NCBI GenBank assembly: GCA_032173965.1
Contig: CM063284.1
Location: 108,023,910 to 108,087,909 of the forward strand
DNA length: 64,000 nt
Reading direction: 5' to 3'
Source: Sitta carolinensis
Lineage: Eukaryota; Chordata; Aves; Passeriformes; Sittidae
Shown: positions 12,492 through 24,609 of the stretch, piece by piece
Numbering within the stretch: position 1 is the first letter of the stretch
How the letters are laid out: each line of letters opens with the position of its first letter
The notes under the pieces: generated by a model
Database searches by the model: none
Told to the model about the DNA's origin: nothing
The model's input: only the letters and a program-made list of their open reading frames with translations
Translations under genes and position numbers: made by a program

Positions 12492-13524
12492 CTGTTGTCT
12501 CTACCTTCAAAACAAATGGATTCTGGGTGAAGGCATTTGCCACTGCTAGAACACTCTCCCTCTGTTGTGCATCCCTTCTTACAAGACTACATGCCCACCA
12601 GAATGCCTCCTGCCTGTGGCTCACTTGTCTCATGAACACTGGTGCTACTGCACTCTCCTGCCCCCGGGCCTCTCTCATAGCAAATAAACAATATTCCTTT
12701 TTGGCTTTTAATGTGCAGTGTGTGGTCCTGTGACTCATGTACTGCATGTTCTTCAGTTCTTCTGATTAGAGGTGTGGGTATTTCAGCACAGGCTTTTCTG
12801 TGGAGCTGACTTCTGTCACATGCAAGTAGCAGTGCTTTAATCTCTGTAACCCCTGGGAGAGGTAAGATGGTGATGTGGAATTGTTCAGATCTTTAATTGT
12901 CTCAGCCAATTTCAAGTCATATTTCAAATGTGTAAATCTGGTTATTCACAGGATTTAGCTTTCTGTAGCACATTATGCATTCAGATTACATCTCTCAGAA
13001 GTTTTTAGCTGGGCCCAGGAATAGTCTTAGAGGCTAAATTTGTGCACCCAGGAAGTGAGAAACACATACCGAGAATTATTCAAACATAGAGACATCTGTC
13101 TTTGGAGCTGTCTGTCAACCACCACTTCTCTCTACGGAGTGCACAGAGAATTTGGGCTCTGAATTTTGGACAGTTTTTGGAAGTTAGGTTTCACAACCCC
13201 TGGTAGCCTGTCACTCTCTGAAGGAGCACTGAAAGCTACACAACTGTGTTACTGCAGCCTCATCCTCCCTCAAGAGAAGTCCCCTTCTTTCTGCCATACC
13301 TCAGCAGGCGTCTTACCGGTAAGAGCTGTTTTCAGAAGTGTTCCAACCTAATTCCCTGAACATAGTTCACCCATTCATTGACCAGAGCAGAGACCTCAGA
13401 TTATAAAGTTTATCTATTACACATATCATCAGGCTGTTGAAGACATACACGTATACAGAGACTTTCTGACTTTTCATCAAATTTGATGTTTCCTCAAAGT
13501 ATTTGACTTAGGAAACCTCAGTAA
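12492..13524. other. Unique DNA beside CR1 remnant
   Basis: Up to about 12.75 kb the sequence is GC-richer and overlapping open frames of 82 codons (plus) and 107 codons (minus) occur. This could be a further, unrecognisable extension of the CR1 remnant, but I cannot align it by eye. The rest is ordinary unique sequence. Confidence 0.4.
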
Positions 13525-13573
13525 AAATAGATGCCAACATTTGTTCCTTTCAATAGATGCCAACATTTGTTTG
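13525..13573. repeat. 27-bp tandem duplication
   Basis: The word AATAGATGCCAACATTTGTT occurs at about 13526 and again 27 bp later, separated by CCTTTC. This is a simple local duplication with little decay, so it is probably recent. Confidence 0.85.
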
Positions 13574-13644
13574 TTTCCTAAGATAACTATGTATGAATCA
13601 CTGAGTTAAACTTCTCTACACCACTTTGACTCTGGAGATGGGCT

Positions 13645-13684
13645 GTGCATGTGAGTGTATGTGTATGTGTGTGTGTGTGTGTGC
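13645..13684. repeat. (GT)n microsatellite
   Basis: Degenerate ATGTGAGTGTATGTGTATG leads into about ten pure GT units. Simple repeat. Confidence 0.9.
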
Positions 13685-15599
13685 AGATGTAACACAGTTT
13701 AGGCTCCTCTACATGCTGAACTTAAAGTCAAATAACACTACGTCAAGATGGCTTTCAGCATAATAGTTCATCTGATGTGAAGCAACTAGATGACAGAAGA
13801 CTCACATCTTTCTCAAAGCCTAAAAAAATAAGCTTTTTTTTTTTTTACAGCAAAAAAAAGGCACAGGTCTGAGGTCAATGCAAAGAGTATCAATTACACA
13901 GAAAGCTAAAGGAGGAAGTTATGGATGAGATAGAGAGAAGTAAGGAAATATAAATTGATTCAGAGTTTTCAGATAAAGGGGAAATGAAAAAGCAGCATAG
14001 CTAGATTTAATTATATGCTTCAAGTTTGAATACGAAACATGGATCTCAAATGAGACAGATTCCTATATGTGCCTGAAGGTAGTAGGTTCAGAAATAAGTG
14101 CTTGCAATGAAAAAATCTGGGTGAAAATTCAGGAGGAATTCCTGAATTTCACCAATAATAAATATCCATCTTAATAACAGTGTTCTTCTGTATTTTTTTT
14201 AGAAATATTTTCATTGGCCTGGCTAACCTGTGTCCACCACTGAAGAAAAATTTACATACTTAAAGCAGATAGAAATTTATCGAGAAAGCCAGACAAGGAT
14301 AAGCAAGTAAGGGCAAAATTAAATTAGGACTGTGAAAGTGTAATCTTCTTCTGACTACAGGCTAAAGAACATTGCAGAAAATGTTCATGCTTATAGATTT
14401 CTTTTAAGAGTAGCTCATGATGGATCTTGTCTTGAATAAAAAAAAAAAATTTGAGCCAATCTACAACTCTCTAAAAGCTGGCACCATGGTTAGCTTAACA
14501 TATTCCCCATTCCTTTCTAAAAGGAGCAGCTGTTAAGTTACAGAACAGAGTTGAAAGCAACCTATCTGTACTAAGCACGCCAGCTACCAGTGAAACAGGA
14601 GGAAAAACAAATCACACATTACTAACAGCAGACTAAATTAATTGAGCTCTAGTGCTGAGTGGCATGTAAGAAAAGGTTTATGAACTGAAGAGAGGCCAAT
14701 AATTCTCTGTTGTTACAGATTGCTGCAGACTGGCCATGTCAGCAATGCGAACAGACCAAAACGTCAGCAGCATCAACCCACTAACAATACTATATTTAGA
14801 AAAGACGGAGTGTGCACTCATAATTTAGCTCTGTGCTCTGACTGCAGTACTACAAAAGCTGGAGTGGTTTGGGTTGTCAGGCTTAAAGTATCCTCGGATC
14901 ACCTTTTCCACACAAATTGCCATATTTATCAATTGTTCCACCCTAAGCAAAAGTTTTCAGGTCTTCTGTCACATTGCCTTTGAAAGAGTAGAAACACCCC
15001 ACCAGGGAATAAGACTGGCTGTGAAAACTCTGATGGCACATTTCTGTCCCTGGAATTCTGGCAAAAGAAATGTGCTTCGTGGAAATGGTTCAATTTTGAC
15101 TATGATGGATAAGTAATTGTGGAAGTATGGTTTAAACTACGGGGGTTGAAATAAAGAAGTTTCATAAAATCTTGATTGTCACATGAAATTTCAAATATGA
15201 AAGAGCACTTTGTCTCCCATTGTGACTGGTTACAATCTCTGTAGAGGAAGAGTACTTCCTCACCCCTTTACACTATGCAGGAGGTGTCAGCTAAACAGTC
15301 ACTACCACATTTGGTAGGTATCACCAAAAGATTAGTTTATCATGATTAAATTTAATCTCTCTTTCTGGCCTGAATCATTCACAAGATATATGTGAGAGCA
15401 TCCTGGAGTCCTGTGAAAATGAAGAGAGAGAAAATTCTCCTGGAGAGCTTGAAAAACAAGAAAGATTAAATTATGGTGGTTGCAGGAAAGCAGCAAACTT
15501 CTCTGTGTTTCTTTCTTTTTTACTCTTTTGATGGGGGCTTTATGTGTGTGCTTGTGTATTTTTTGTAACTTTTTAAGCTCTTTTGCTTGTTGAAGTTAA
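13685..15599. other. Unique AT-rich DNA
   Basis: Contains a poly-T run at about 13834-13846 and A-rich patches at 13851-13858 and 14439-14449. No transposon, exon or RNA gene recognised. Confidence 0.45.
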
Positions 15600-15880
15600 A
15601 GAAAAATTGACTTTCTACTCTGGTGAACATTTTGAAAGCCTGACAGCACTGTGTATTATTCATTTGCACTCTATGAGTCATTGTCTGCTCTCTTAGTCAA
15701 AGAAAATTATTGTGAATAAAGGGCAAAGGTGAAAACTTGTCCAAGCCATAATTATAGGCATCTTTGTGCCATATTATGCTAACAAATTTACAAGCAGCCT
15801 CATGCCAGGACAAACAAGGAGCTGACCCCTAAGACAGCATAAAGCTAGAGATGGTGGTTTTGGCCCTCAGTTGCCTACAT
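15600..15880. promoter_or_regulatory. Candidate conserved noncoding element
   Basis: Non-repetitive block with words such as TTATTCATTTGCA near 15656, CATAATTATAGG near 15747 and GCCATATTATGCTAAC near 15767. It has no coding frame. Regulatory function is inferred from texture only. Confidence 0.15.
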
Positions 15881-16829
15881 ACCTGAGGTCTTAATTTCTT
15901 CTCTCCAGAGCCCTAAGCTCCATACATCAAAAGTTTCTAAGTACAGTGTAAAAATATGCCTTCCTAAATATGTTGTACTACTAAAACCAATAAAAACTAG
16001 GACTAGTTTTGAACAAATTGGCCATTCCTTTGTAACATTTTGTCAACAGTACTCAAAGCATTATTAGCCAGAAAAATGCCATGGAAATCTCAATTTTCTC
16101 CTGGTCCAGTTCAAAGTTAGTACATGGCTAATCAGGGAGCAGAGACCTGATGTCCAAATGACCTGAAATTGTCCTCCCAAAACTTAGAGCAACTCCATTT
16201 TTTACTCACTACTTTTGCTCTTAATACATCAAAATAAGAATTGTTAAAATATGCAGCCAGATATGACTCTTACAGAAAATAAATGCTCTGTGCTAGACCA
16301 GCTGTGCTGCAATACTGAAATTTGTATTTATCCCCTAAATAATCTGTGTGATCCTTAAAGAAACCTCTAGGTTTTTTTAGTTCATGTATAATGGAGCTAT
16401 AAATATTTTTTAGCTCTCAGACCTTCACTGCTTGTGAAATACTGACATGATTTGCAGACAAAAGTGTTGCTTAGAAACAAAAATAAAAAAGACAGGGGCC
16501 TCTAATTTTGCCTCTCAAGGCGACTTAGAAACCAAAATAGGTCTTTGAGACCATATTTCTCCAGAACTGCTTAAAGGAAATCAGCTCAGAGTCAGAAAAT
16601 TGTGCTGTGTTTTAGAAGCCAGATGACCCAACAGCAAGCACCATATCCTGAGCTGCTAGCTGCCATCAGCTCTGCCACCTCCCCACATCTCACTGCTCTG
16701 GGCCTTCAAGGTGCTCAGAGCTCCAGAGGTGCATTTGAACCCTCCAGCACTGCCAGGTCTTTGGCAAACTGAATACAAAATAGTTGTTACCCACAGCTGC
16801 TGCACTGAGTTGAACTCTGGTTTAAGTAA
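15881..16829. other. Unique DNA, nothing recognised
   Basis: Ordinary sequence. A GC-richer patch at 16640-16750 has no recognisable repeat or exon structure. Confidence 0.45.
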
Positions 16830-17060
16830 TTCATTTTGATAACAATGGGGAGGTTAATTGATCAGTCATTAATTTTCTTGCTTCACAGTTTTTCCCAATT
16901 ATCTCCATTACTCAGAAGGTCCATAAGGCATATTCCTTGGTGAGCATGCTTACTTTTTATTGCTCTGTGTAAAAGTACAACATATGTGTAATTAGTCAAT
17001 GCCATTTCACCTCTCAGCATTTCTCTTGGCACAGCATACTCCATTCCTGAGCTCCTCTAG
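16830..17060. promoter_or_regulatory. Candidate conserved noncoding element
   Basis: Dense TAAT-type sites lie close together: GTTAATTGATCAGTCATTAA near 16852 and TGTGTAATTAGTCAATGCCA near 16985, with an octamer-like stretch between. No coding frame or repeat signature. Inference only. Confidence 0.2.
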
Positions 17061-20000
17061 ACAATAGTTAACCTCTCTTCCCATGGAAAATGCTGGCCAT
17101 AATATGCTGCAGCAGGAATTCAAGTGTTGACAGAAATGTCAGGAAGCAAATACCATTTTCCAGACTTGACAGCTTTTCCTGTGAAAATTCAGTTATGGAC
17201 TAGTGGACACAATCAGAAACAATTCAAATGCTCCCACTCCTTCTTAAAATCTGAAACAAAAGCTAGTGGATAAAATATTTTTCAGGCACAAGCGTCTATT
17301 GCAAAATAGTGCAGTGTCACAGGGGTCAGATGGCCCTTCCAGGTGTTATTCTGTCCTGATGCTTTGTAAATGGACAAGTCTTCTTATGCCACTGCATATT
17401 TCTGACATGTATTCTGCGTGTTGTCTCATTCTGGAGGCTGTCAGATGCAGGATATTTGTCCAAGTCTCTAGGCAAGTTTAGGCTGAAGTGTAAGGGGACA
17501 AAGGGACAGAGTATCCGTGTGCCTGGTGGAGCAGGCTTCCAGGGGTGTGTACGCACACCTCTGTGCAGGCACAGGACAATGCCCACACCTGGCAAGAGGA
17601 AATTTGTGATTTAACTGTTGGAACAGCTGCTTCAGCTGAACAAAATCACGTTCCTGCAACATATGTCTGACAGGGAATTGAGCTGGAAGGAAGGGAAGGC
17701 AAGGCAGGCACACACTAGGAGCATATTCATCTGTAAATAGCAAAGCTGCATCAGCAGAAGCCAGAAATCATAGAAAGTCACAGGGGCAGAACTACAGTGC
17801 TGGGCTCAGTCACTCCCTGTTACATGTGTCCCATGAGATGTGTGATATCTGCTGGCCACCTGCTGTCCCTGTGCCAGGAAGAATCCCAGGTGTTCATTGT
17901 TTTCCTCCTCCTGATTTCCCTGGAGAACAGAGCAGCTGGGAGGGACCAGTGTCGCACTCCCCTCTCATACACTGCTGGAAGGCTGGGGCGTATGGAATGA
18001 ACTGAATAAAACACCTACTCTGCAATCCAGATGTAGGTGCAAGGTTTTCACTTTTAGCAGCAGAAAATCTGTGCACATCAAGCTTCTTCTTAGAACTTGG
18101 AAAATATGACCCCACTGACCTCGTTGAGCTGTGCAAGATTGCTTAGCAGAGAGGAAATGTAAGTAGTTCATGACTATTTTTAAATTTCATTGTAAGAAAG
18201 GCAGCTTCACCTTGAAAAAGTAATTCATAAGACCCTAGACACAATAGTTTATGATAGAAGGATTAAGACATACATGGATTGTAAGTAGATAAATATCTCT
18301 GTACTCTTCTTGTACCTTCCGATAGGTCATTCAGTGAGAAACAGTGAGAGGCAAAGAGCAACACTTCTTTGACCTTGTGTGCCATTTTTACATTAAAAGT
18401 CAGGATATTTTTTAGTACTAGATGTGGATGTTCACAATAGTATAAACCCAGGTGTATATAATGAAAGCTTATATTTTTCTTAATGTCTCTCTAAATTACA
18501 CACCAAATTCCCATGCCTCACCCATGATGCTTCCATTCTGGTGACATTTGCAGCCTTTCCTCACTCTCTACTTCCCACATAGCACTTTGTTTCTATGCAA
18601 TACTCACACCAACCTGCTCTCCAAACCCATGACCAAAGCTTCTCACGAAACTATTGCAGTTACCTCACAGGAAACCTCCACACGAGATACTCTCTTGGAC
18701 CTAATACCTAGAGAAGTCAAGTCACTTCCTAAAAGATTTGGTGAGATCTGTGTGCCCAGACCCATTGCAAAGTTCCTCATCCACAGACTCCCCCATCTGC
18801 AAAGGGAGGACCCAGGTAGTTCTCCAAAATGGGAAGACCATAACAGTTAGTTGTGTTTAGTTCTCTGAATTGAAAAAGGATGGAAAACTGATTTCCTTTC
18901 CTGGACAAATATTTTCTGCAAGAGCAAAACAGAGCTTTAAATGGGCTTATATTTGGAGAGAGTAGCACAGACAAGCATTTGCATTGCAACAGCACCCCAA
19001 TGTCAATGGCATCTCTTGTTGTTTTAGAGTTTGTTATCATCATCACTACCCCGTTTTTCTGTCCTTCACCCTTAATTACTCATTGTTCTTCTGAAGATGA
19101 TAGCAACTATGGAAATGCCATAATACACTTAGTGACACCAAAAATGCTTATCCTGAAAGATTCACACCACTGTGTGTTCAGTCACACAGGTGAAGCATTT
19201 GAGATATTTCAGCTCTGTGATCTGCTCAGAAAACCCTGCTGCTCAGAATACAGCTGACAGCCCTGCTCTTTCTTTCCCCATCCTCCTCCTTCTCTTAAAT
19301 AATCTGCACCTTCTGTGTATCCCACCCCTTGTAATTATATTAATTTTTATGGTAAATATTTCTCCCGTAGCCCTGGCCTTTTTCAGGAAAAAATTCAGGA
19401 AGAAATTAGTATCTGTGACAGTTAGATGGTCCAGACCTGAAGCAATGATGCTGAACATCTGTGCCTGTGGAGGAGCTCTAGGAATGAGTTTAGCTTGAGC
19501 TGACTGCTTAAATCTTTCTATTGGAACTACCTGAAACACTTTAAAGCTTTAGGAAAACATAGATAAGTTTTGTGCCTTTCATCCAGTAAAATGGTGTTTG
19601 AGTCTTAAGGGGAAACCAAATAATGTTTCAAACTTATTTTGCAGGGATTGTTAAGAAAGGAAAATACTGGAATCTCACATATATGCAGACTCAACTACCA
19701 CTGTTATGTAACTGTGTGTGTAATATCATACTTCTGTTTGATACTTCGAGTTTCTAATACTTTGTTTGCACTCTCCTTAGCAAGTCCTTTCAAGCACTAT
19801 GTAAACTTCTGTCTCTATAGTTTTGAGGTATTTCAGAGTATCAGGCTGCACTACTTTTATCATAAGCATGAGCTTATTCTTGCAGACAGCCTAGTTAAGA
19901 GGAAGACTGACATCTAATCTATGGCAATATGGAAATTCAGTTCTACAGCAATTGAACATTCTTCTGTCAGTAGTAGTTTCTACCCATTTATTTACCTTTT

Positions 20001-23000
20001 TATTTTTTTTAACTAACTTTGCATTTCCTAGAAGTGTAGAATACTTTGATCTCTGAACTAACTCCCTTATTCTGATTAAAACTGGCATGTGCTCTGACAC
20101 AAATAAAAATTAAAGGTTGTCCTTCCTCTTCAGAGAAAAAGTTGACCATACAGTTTCTAAAATTAGAAAAGGTAACTGGATATTAAATCAATGGCTCTGC
20201 AGACAGACAAAATTTAAACAAGTTTTATTCTATTAAATAAGGAAATATGAACGATGAGACTGTAAACATGGTTAGATGCAAAGTAGTTTTTCAATGCCGC
20301 TGACAAGTGAATGAATCAAGGGCAGTGGTCTCTTGCAGACTTTTCCATAAGGTTTGTTCCTCCGCTTCAGCTATCCTTTATGGGTTTGCCTGTTGTTTAT
20401 TCCTGCCTTTTCTATTTGATTTGAAAAACCTTTTCTAGCTTTTAGCCTAGCTCTCCCACGCACTGATGACCTTTTAAATAATTAAAATGCTAACAGTTCG
20501 TTCAAGCTATTATGCAACTCACTCTTCAAAGTAGCAGGCAAAGGACCAACACTGGGAGAAAGATCTTTCTGTGCCACTTGGTTTTGACTTGCTTTGTTTT
20601 CCTGACAGGGTCTGAGGAGAACTGAGAAGTGTGCTTTGTTACTGGTTCAATAATCAGAAATTCTGAGTGTTGTGTCATTATTCATCTTTTCTGTTTTGAT
20701 CATTTAAGCAATTTTTCATGTTGTTTTCTTCCTGGATATATTATCTGACATGCAACAACCAGAGTTTTCATAAAGCTCTTTGGTGCCCATGGGTACACAC
20801 GTAGCTGATCCCTGTTTAAGTGTCAGTTTCACACCTTTCAGTGTTATGCTGTATCATCCAAAAGAACAATTGATGCTCAAGACACTCTTAAAATCATCTA
20901 CTGAAAACAGTGACATAATGTGGGAGGAGAGGTGGAATTTAGGCAAAGCACAAAGTTAAATTAAATATCTTGGACTTACTTTCAAAAATGCACCATTTAT
21001 TTTATTTTACACCAATTCAACAGGAGCCTAGAAAATAGGAAAAAATGAAATGAGGAAATCTTGACTTAGAGAAAAGAAGTTGGTAGATTTAAAAAAACAA
21101 GAGTTACAGAAAGCTCTTCATCTGGGCTTAACAAATGAAAGTGAAAAGAAGGGTAAGATAGGTTCCCAAAAAAGTGGACAAAGTCTTAAAAGTGCTAATA
21201 CAGCTGCTCCTTTAAAATTAAGGGAAGTGTCAGTGCTGGGATGCTACAGTTCTGCTACAGTGAGAAGTGCTATATGAGCCCTAAAAATGCACAGGATTGG
21301 ACAAATAAACAAGGATTGTCTAAAGGATTATAGAAACAAAACAAAAATGTGTGTTGATGCGACTGGCACCCCGTGCTCCTGACAATTACTTTTATAAATG
21401 TTGATAGCTGTACATGCATTTGTGTCCCTATAGAATCGCACATATCAAGACAAAGAGATTTGGTTTACATCTAGAATGAAATTCTTCTCAGAAGCAGGAA
21501 TTCCTGCAGCACATCTCCAGGGTCCCACGTAAAAATCCCAGATAATAAAACCCAGACAGCAGTTTTTCATGTTATATTTTAGGTAAGTGTGTTTAAATAT
21601 GTTTCCAGCCATATTTCCTCACTGATTTTTACATTTGCAATTCTATTTTCACTTCAAATGTCTCAGCTGTGAGAATGCCAAGCCTTTGCTATTTTTAAAG
21701 TGTGTATGTACATTATCTTGCTCCAATATAGCATAAGCAAAAGATGCAGACATCATTACCTGCATTTTGCAAGAGAATATCACATGCAAAGCAATGAAGT
21801 TGTTTAACCTAGTATATTCACAAAATCTGTGGCAGCTTGGGATGGAATCGGGAGTATTAAAACATTTTTTTGAAGAGTCAACACTGTCTAAATTTCATTA
21901 TTATTTTAGTGGTTAACATCATGGGAAGTCAACATGAGAATATATGCTACATATAAAGAAAAAAAAACAATGTAATGACACCAATGTACAAATGCAGTCC
22001 TTTGACATGGGAATGGTAAGAACTTAAATCCAGTAAAAAACAAGAAAAATTAATATTGGACCAATGTTAATTTTCTCATAACTTTTCTTTCTTTGTAGCA
22101 AGAAATTTGAGACCAAATGAAACATAAACATTTTCATAAGCATGATACAGCCCCCACCAGTATTTTCTTGGGTGAGAAGACTGACTGATCTTCAGGGCAT
22201 TTAAATGATAGAAAACTAGTTCAAGTACCTCAGTGGACAAGGTCACAGCATATTCTGTTCTGTTTTGTAACTTCTTTTGTCTGAAAGGTTACCCAACAAA
22301 AAGAGATGTAGCATCAGGGTCAAGCTTTCCTATAAGATGCACTCCCTGAAGTGGCTGTAAACATCTCTTGTTTTTCCTAAGTAGTGGCAAGGTTGTCATT
22401 CAAATTACAAGAGTACCTGTTTCTAGATGTCCAGCCTGCTTTCTGAAGGCCAGCACGACACTCTGGCTGTCATAAAATAAGATAAAAATATTTTTTAAAG
22501 TGATTGCATTTGAGACATACACTCACTTTGTGCAATACATGAACTTTTAGTCTGAAAACAACAAAACAAGAATAATTTTCTTCTGAGCTATATTTCCAAA
22601 AATTGATTCTAACAAATCTAATTCATGTCTAGCTTCAGTTTCTGATTCTCTTAGATCTCCAGGGAGCAATGCCACCTGCTTTGTTTCAGAGATTCCAGAA
22701 GAAAAAAAACTTAGCCAAAATTAAAATTTATCAAAGTAAAGTATTCTCTCCTACACCACAATGTCCATTGAAAGAAGGTGATAAACTTAATCTCTAAGTA
22801 AAAACAGGAAGCAAAACAACCTCCTAAAACTTTCTATCAAAGTTAATCTGAATATGTTGGTAGTGTGCACCAAGTGAATTTAAGCCGATAATTCAGTATA
22901 ACAATACTACTACATCAACCTTATATATCAGTAAAAGAACCACTGTCCCAAATTAAAACCATTTTATCATAACTCTGAAATGTCTGTGATTTAGCTACTT

Positions 23001-24540
23001 CAACAAATATTGAACAAAATATAGCACTGTGTGATCCTGTGAATTTTAGTTCCAATCCATATTTCTGCCTTACAACTCTGATGTTTGGGGTTTTTTTTAG
23101 GACTTATTAATCTACATTTTCAATACTTGAGGTTGTTAGATTTACAAGAATTTTCATGTCATAGACCTGTTGGATCCCTGAATCTCTGACAATACCATAT
23201 TTTTTTCCACATAATTTTGTCCAGTCCAGTCTCAAAAGCAGAGGTTTTCATCACTTTGCTCTCCAGATGGTATTGCATTGCCCACGATTCTTTGCTAGTT
23301 ATTCCAAGTGGGGTTACAGCTGCTTGATCTTTCCTGCAACTCCCTAAAAAGTGTATCCTGCCTGTCCTGAGATTCTCCTAGCATTTTCTCATACTTTTTT
23401 CTCCATTCAATTCCTCTAAACACTCAATTCTTTGTGAATTTAGCAACAAGTTTGATCTGTAACTTTGTTTCCCACTTAAATGGGCATTTTGTAAATCTCA
23501 GCAGCCTGCTATTGGTTAGCATTTCTCCATCTACTGTATTTTGTCAGACAAGGAAAAAAATGTCAGGACTCACAAAGGCCAGCCTGATCTGTGACAAGCA
23601 TCAAATGCTTCATGGTTTTTCTGCTTGTTATTTGCAGACCAAAAAACCTATAAGTAACCCAAAGGACACAAGCTTTGGTGAAAAACTGAAAGAAATGAAA
23701 CATTCTGGACAGACTTAATTCCTGTAACTGGCAATGAAGCATGTGCCTAATATGCCTGTGTATGTGTTGCACTGTGTGGTGGATGGCTAAAAAAGACAAA
23801 TTCTAGAATGTATTCTTTTTTTTTTTTTTTAGGTGGGAATGCAGACAAAAGTAATTTTAACACTAACATTGTATTAGTAAGTTCAGCAAAATCTAACTTT
23901 CATTTAGAAAACAAATTAATAGACTGACAAAGCGATACACCCTTTAAATCATTCAAGAACATACTTGAACTGTGCACATACAAAAAGGGATTTGAAACCA
24001 ATTTATCAAAGGTCTTACTATGAAGACCCTTGTACTGATTAGGTGGGCTTCCAATTTTACCCTGCAGCTCTATCATCTTTTTTTTCGTGATAAGCCGCTG
24101 CTTTAATTCTTCCACAGGAAAAAAAAATAAAAGTTTTTAAATCCCTAAACCTATTTGTTGAGTTCTTCTCCAGCAGAAAAGTTAAAACTCAGGATAAAAT
24201 TCTGCATTTTGGAGGCAGCCTCTTCTGAAGCTCTCAGCCCTATAACACTGACAGGCCTTATGATACAGACAGGAACAGCAATGTAATTGGTTTTGTTGGT
24301 GTCATTGCTTGACACCAGATAGTGTAGGAAGGATTGTAGAGACCATCTGATTCCTTTTCCATACTCAGCTTGTTAATTTTTTTTTTTTCTGGAGGAAAGG
24401 TAATTTACACTGGTTGTATTGTCAGCCATCAATGGGTTGCTGCAGTGTGCAGTCAAGCTTCTAAGCAGTGTTTTGTTTTGTTTTCTGTTCTTCTCTGGAT
24501 TCCCCTTTAACCTTATCAAAGCAGTTAAATTTCTTCAACC
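17061..24540. other. Long unique stretch, simple repeats only
   Basis: Seven kilobases without a recognisable transposon, exon or RNA gene. It contains a poly-T run at about 23816-23830 and another at 24379-24389. GC-richer patches at 17460-17720 and 17780-18170 give overlapping 64-91-codon frames on both strands with no consistent frame, so they are treated as chance. Confidence 0.4.
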
Positions 24541-24609
24541 TATCAAGCTGAGCCATGTCAGCATCTTTAGATAGTCGCTGTTGACATGGCTGAGCAAAGC
24601 TGAATTGAT
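24541..24609. other. Imperfect hairpin, about 69 bp
   Basis: Arms GCTGAGCCATGTCA (24547-24560) and TGACATGGCTGAGC (24582-24595) pair at 13 of 14 positions. The loop is 21 nt, and some further pairing occurs inside (GC with GC) and outside (ATCAA near 24542 with TTGAT near 24605). The size and near-perfect stem resemble a short pre-microRNA hairpin or a decayed inverted repeat. I do not recognise any microRNA seed here and no host transcript is visible. Confidence 0.5.

Noticed and set aside
17540..17565. GTGTG-TACG-CACAC mini hairpin
   Set aside because: Short alternating purine-pyrimidine sequence; such palindromes arise by chance.
23140..23540. T-rich stretch resembling old antisense CR1
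   Set aside because: Individual words are similar but their order and spacing do not match CR1.
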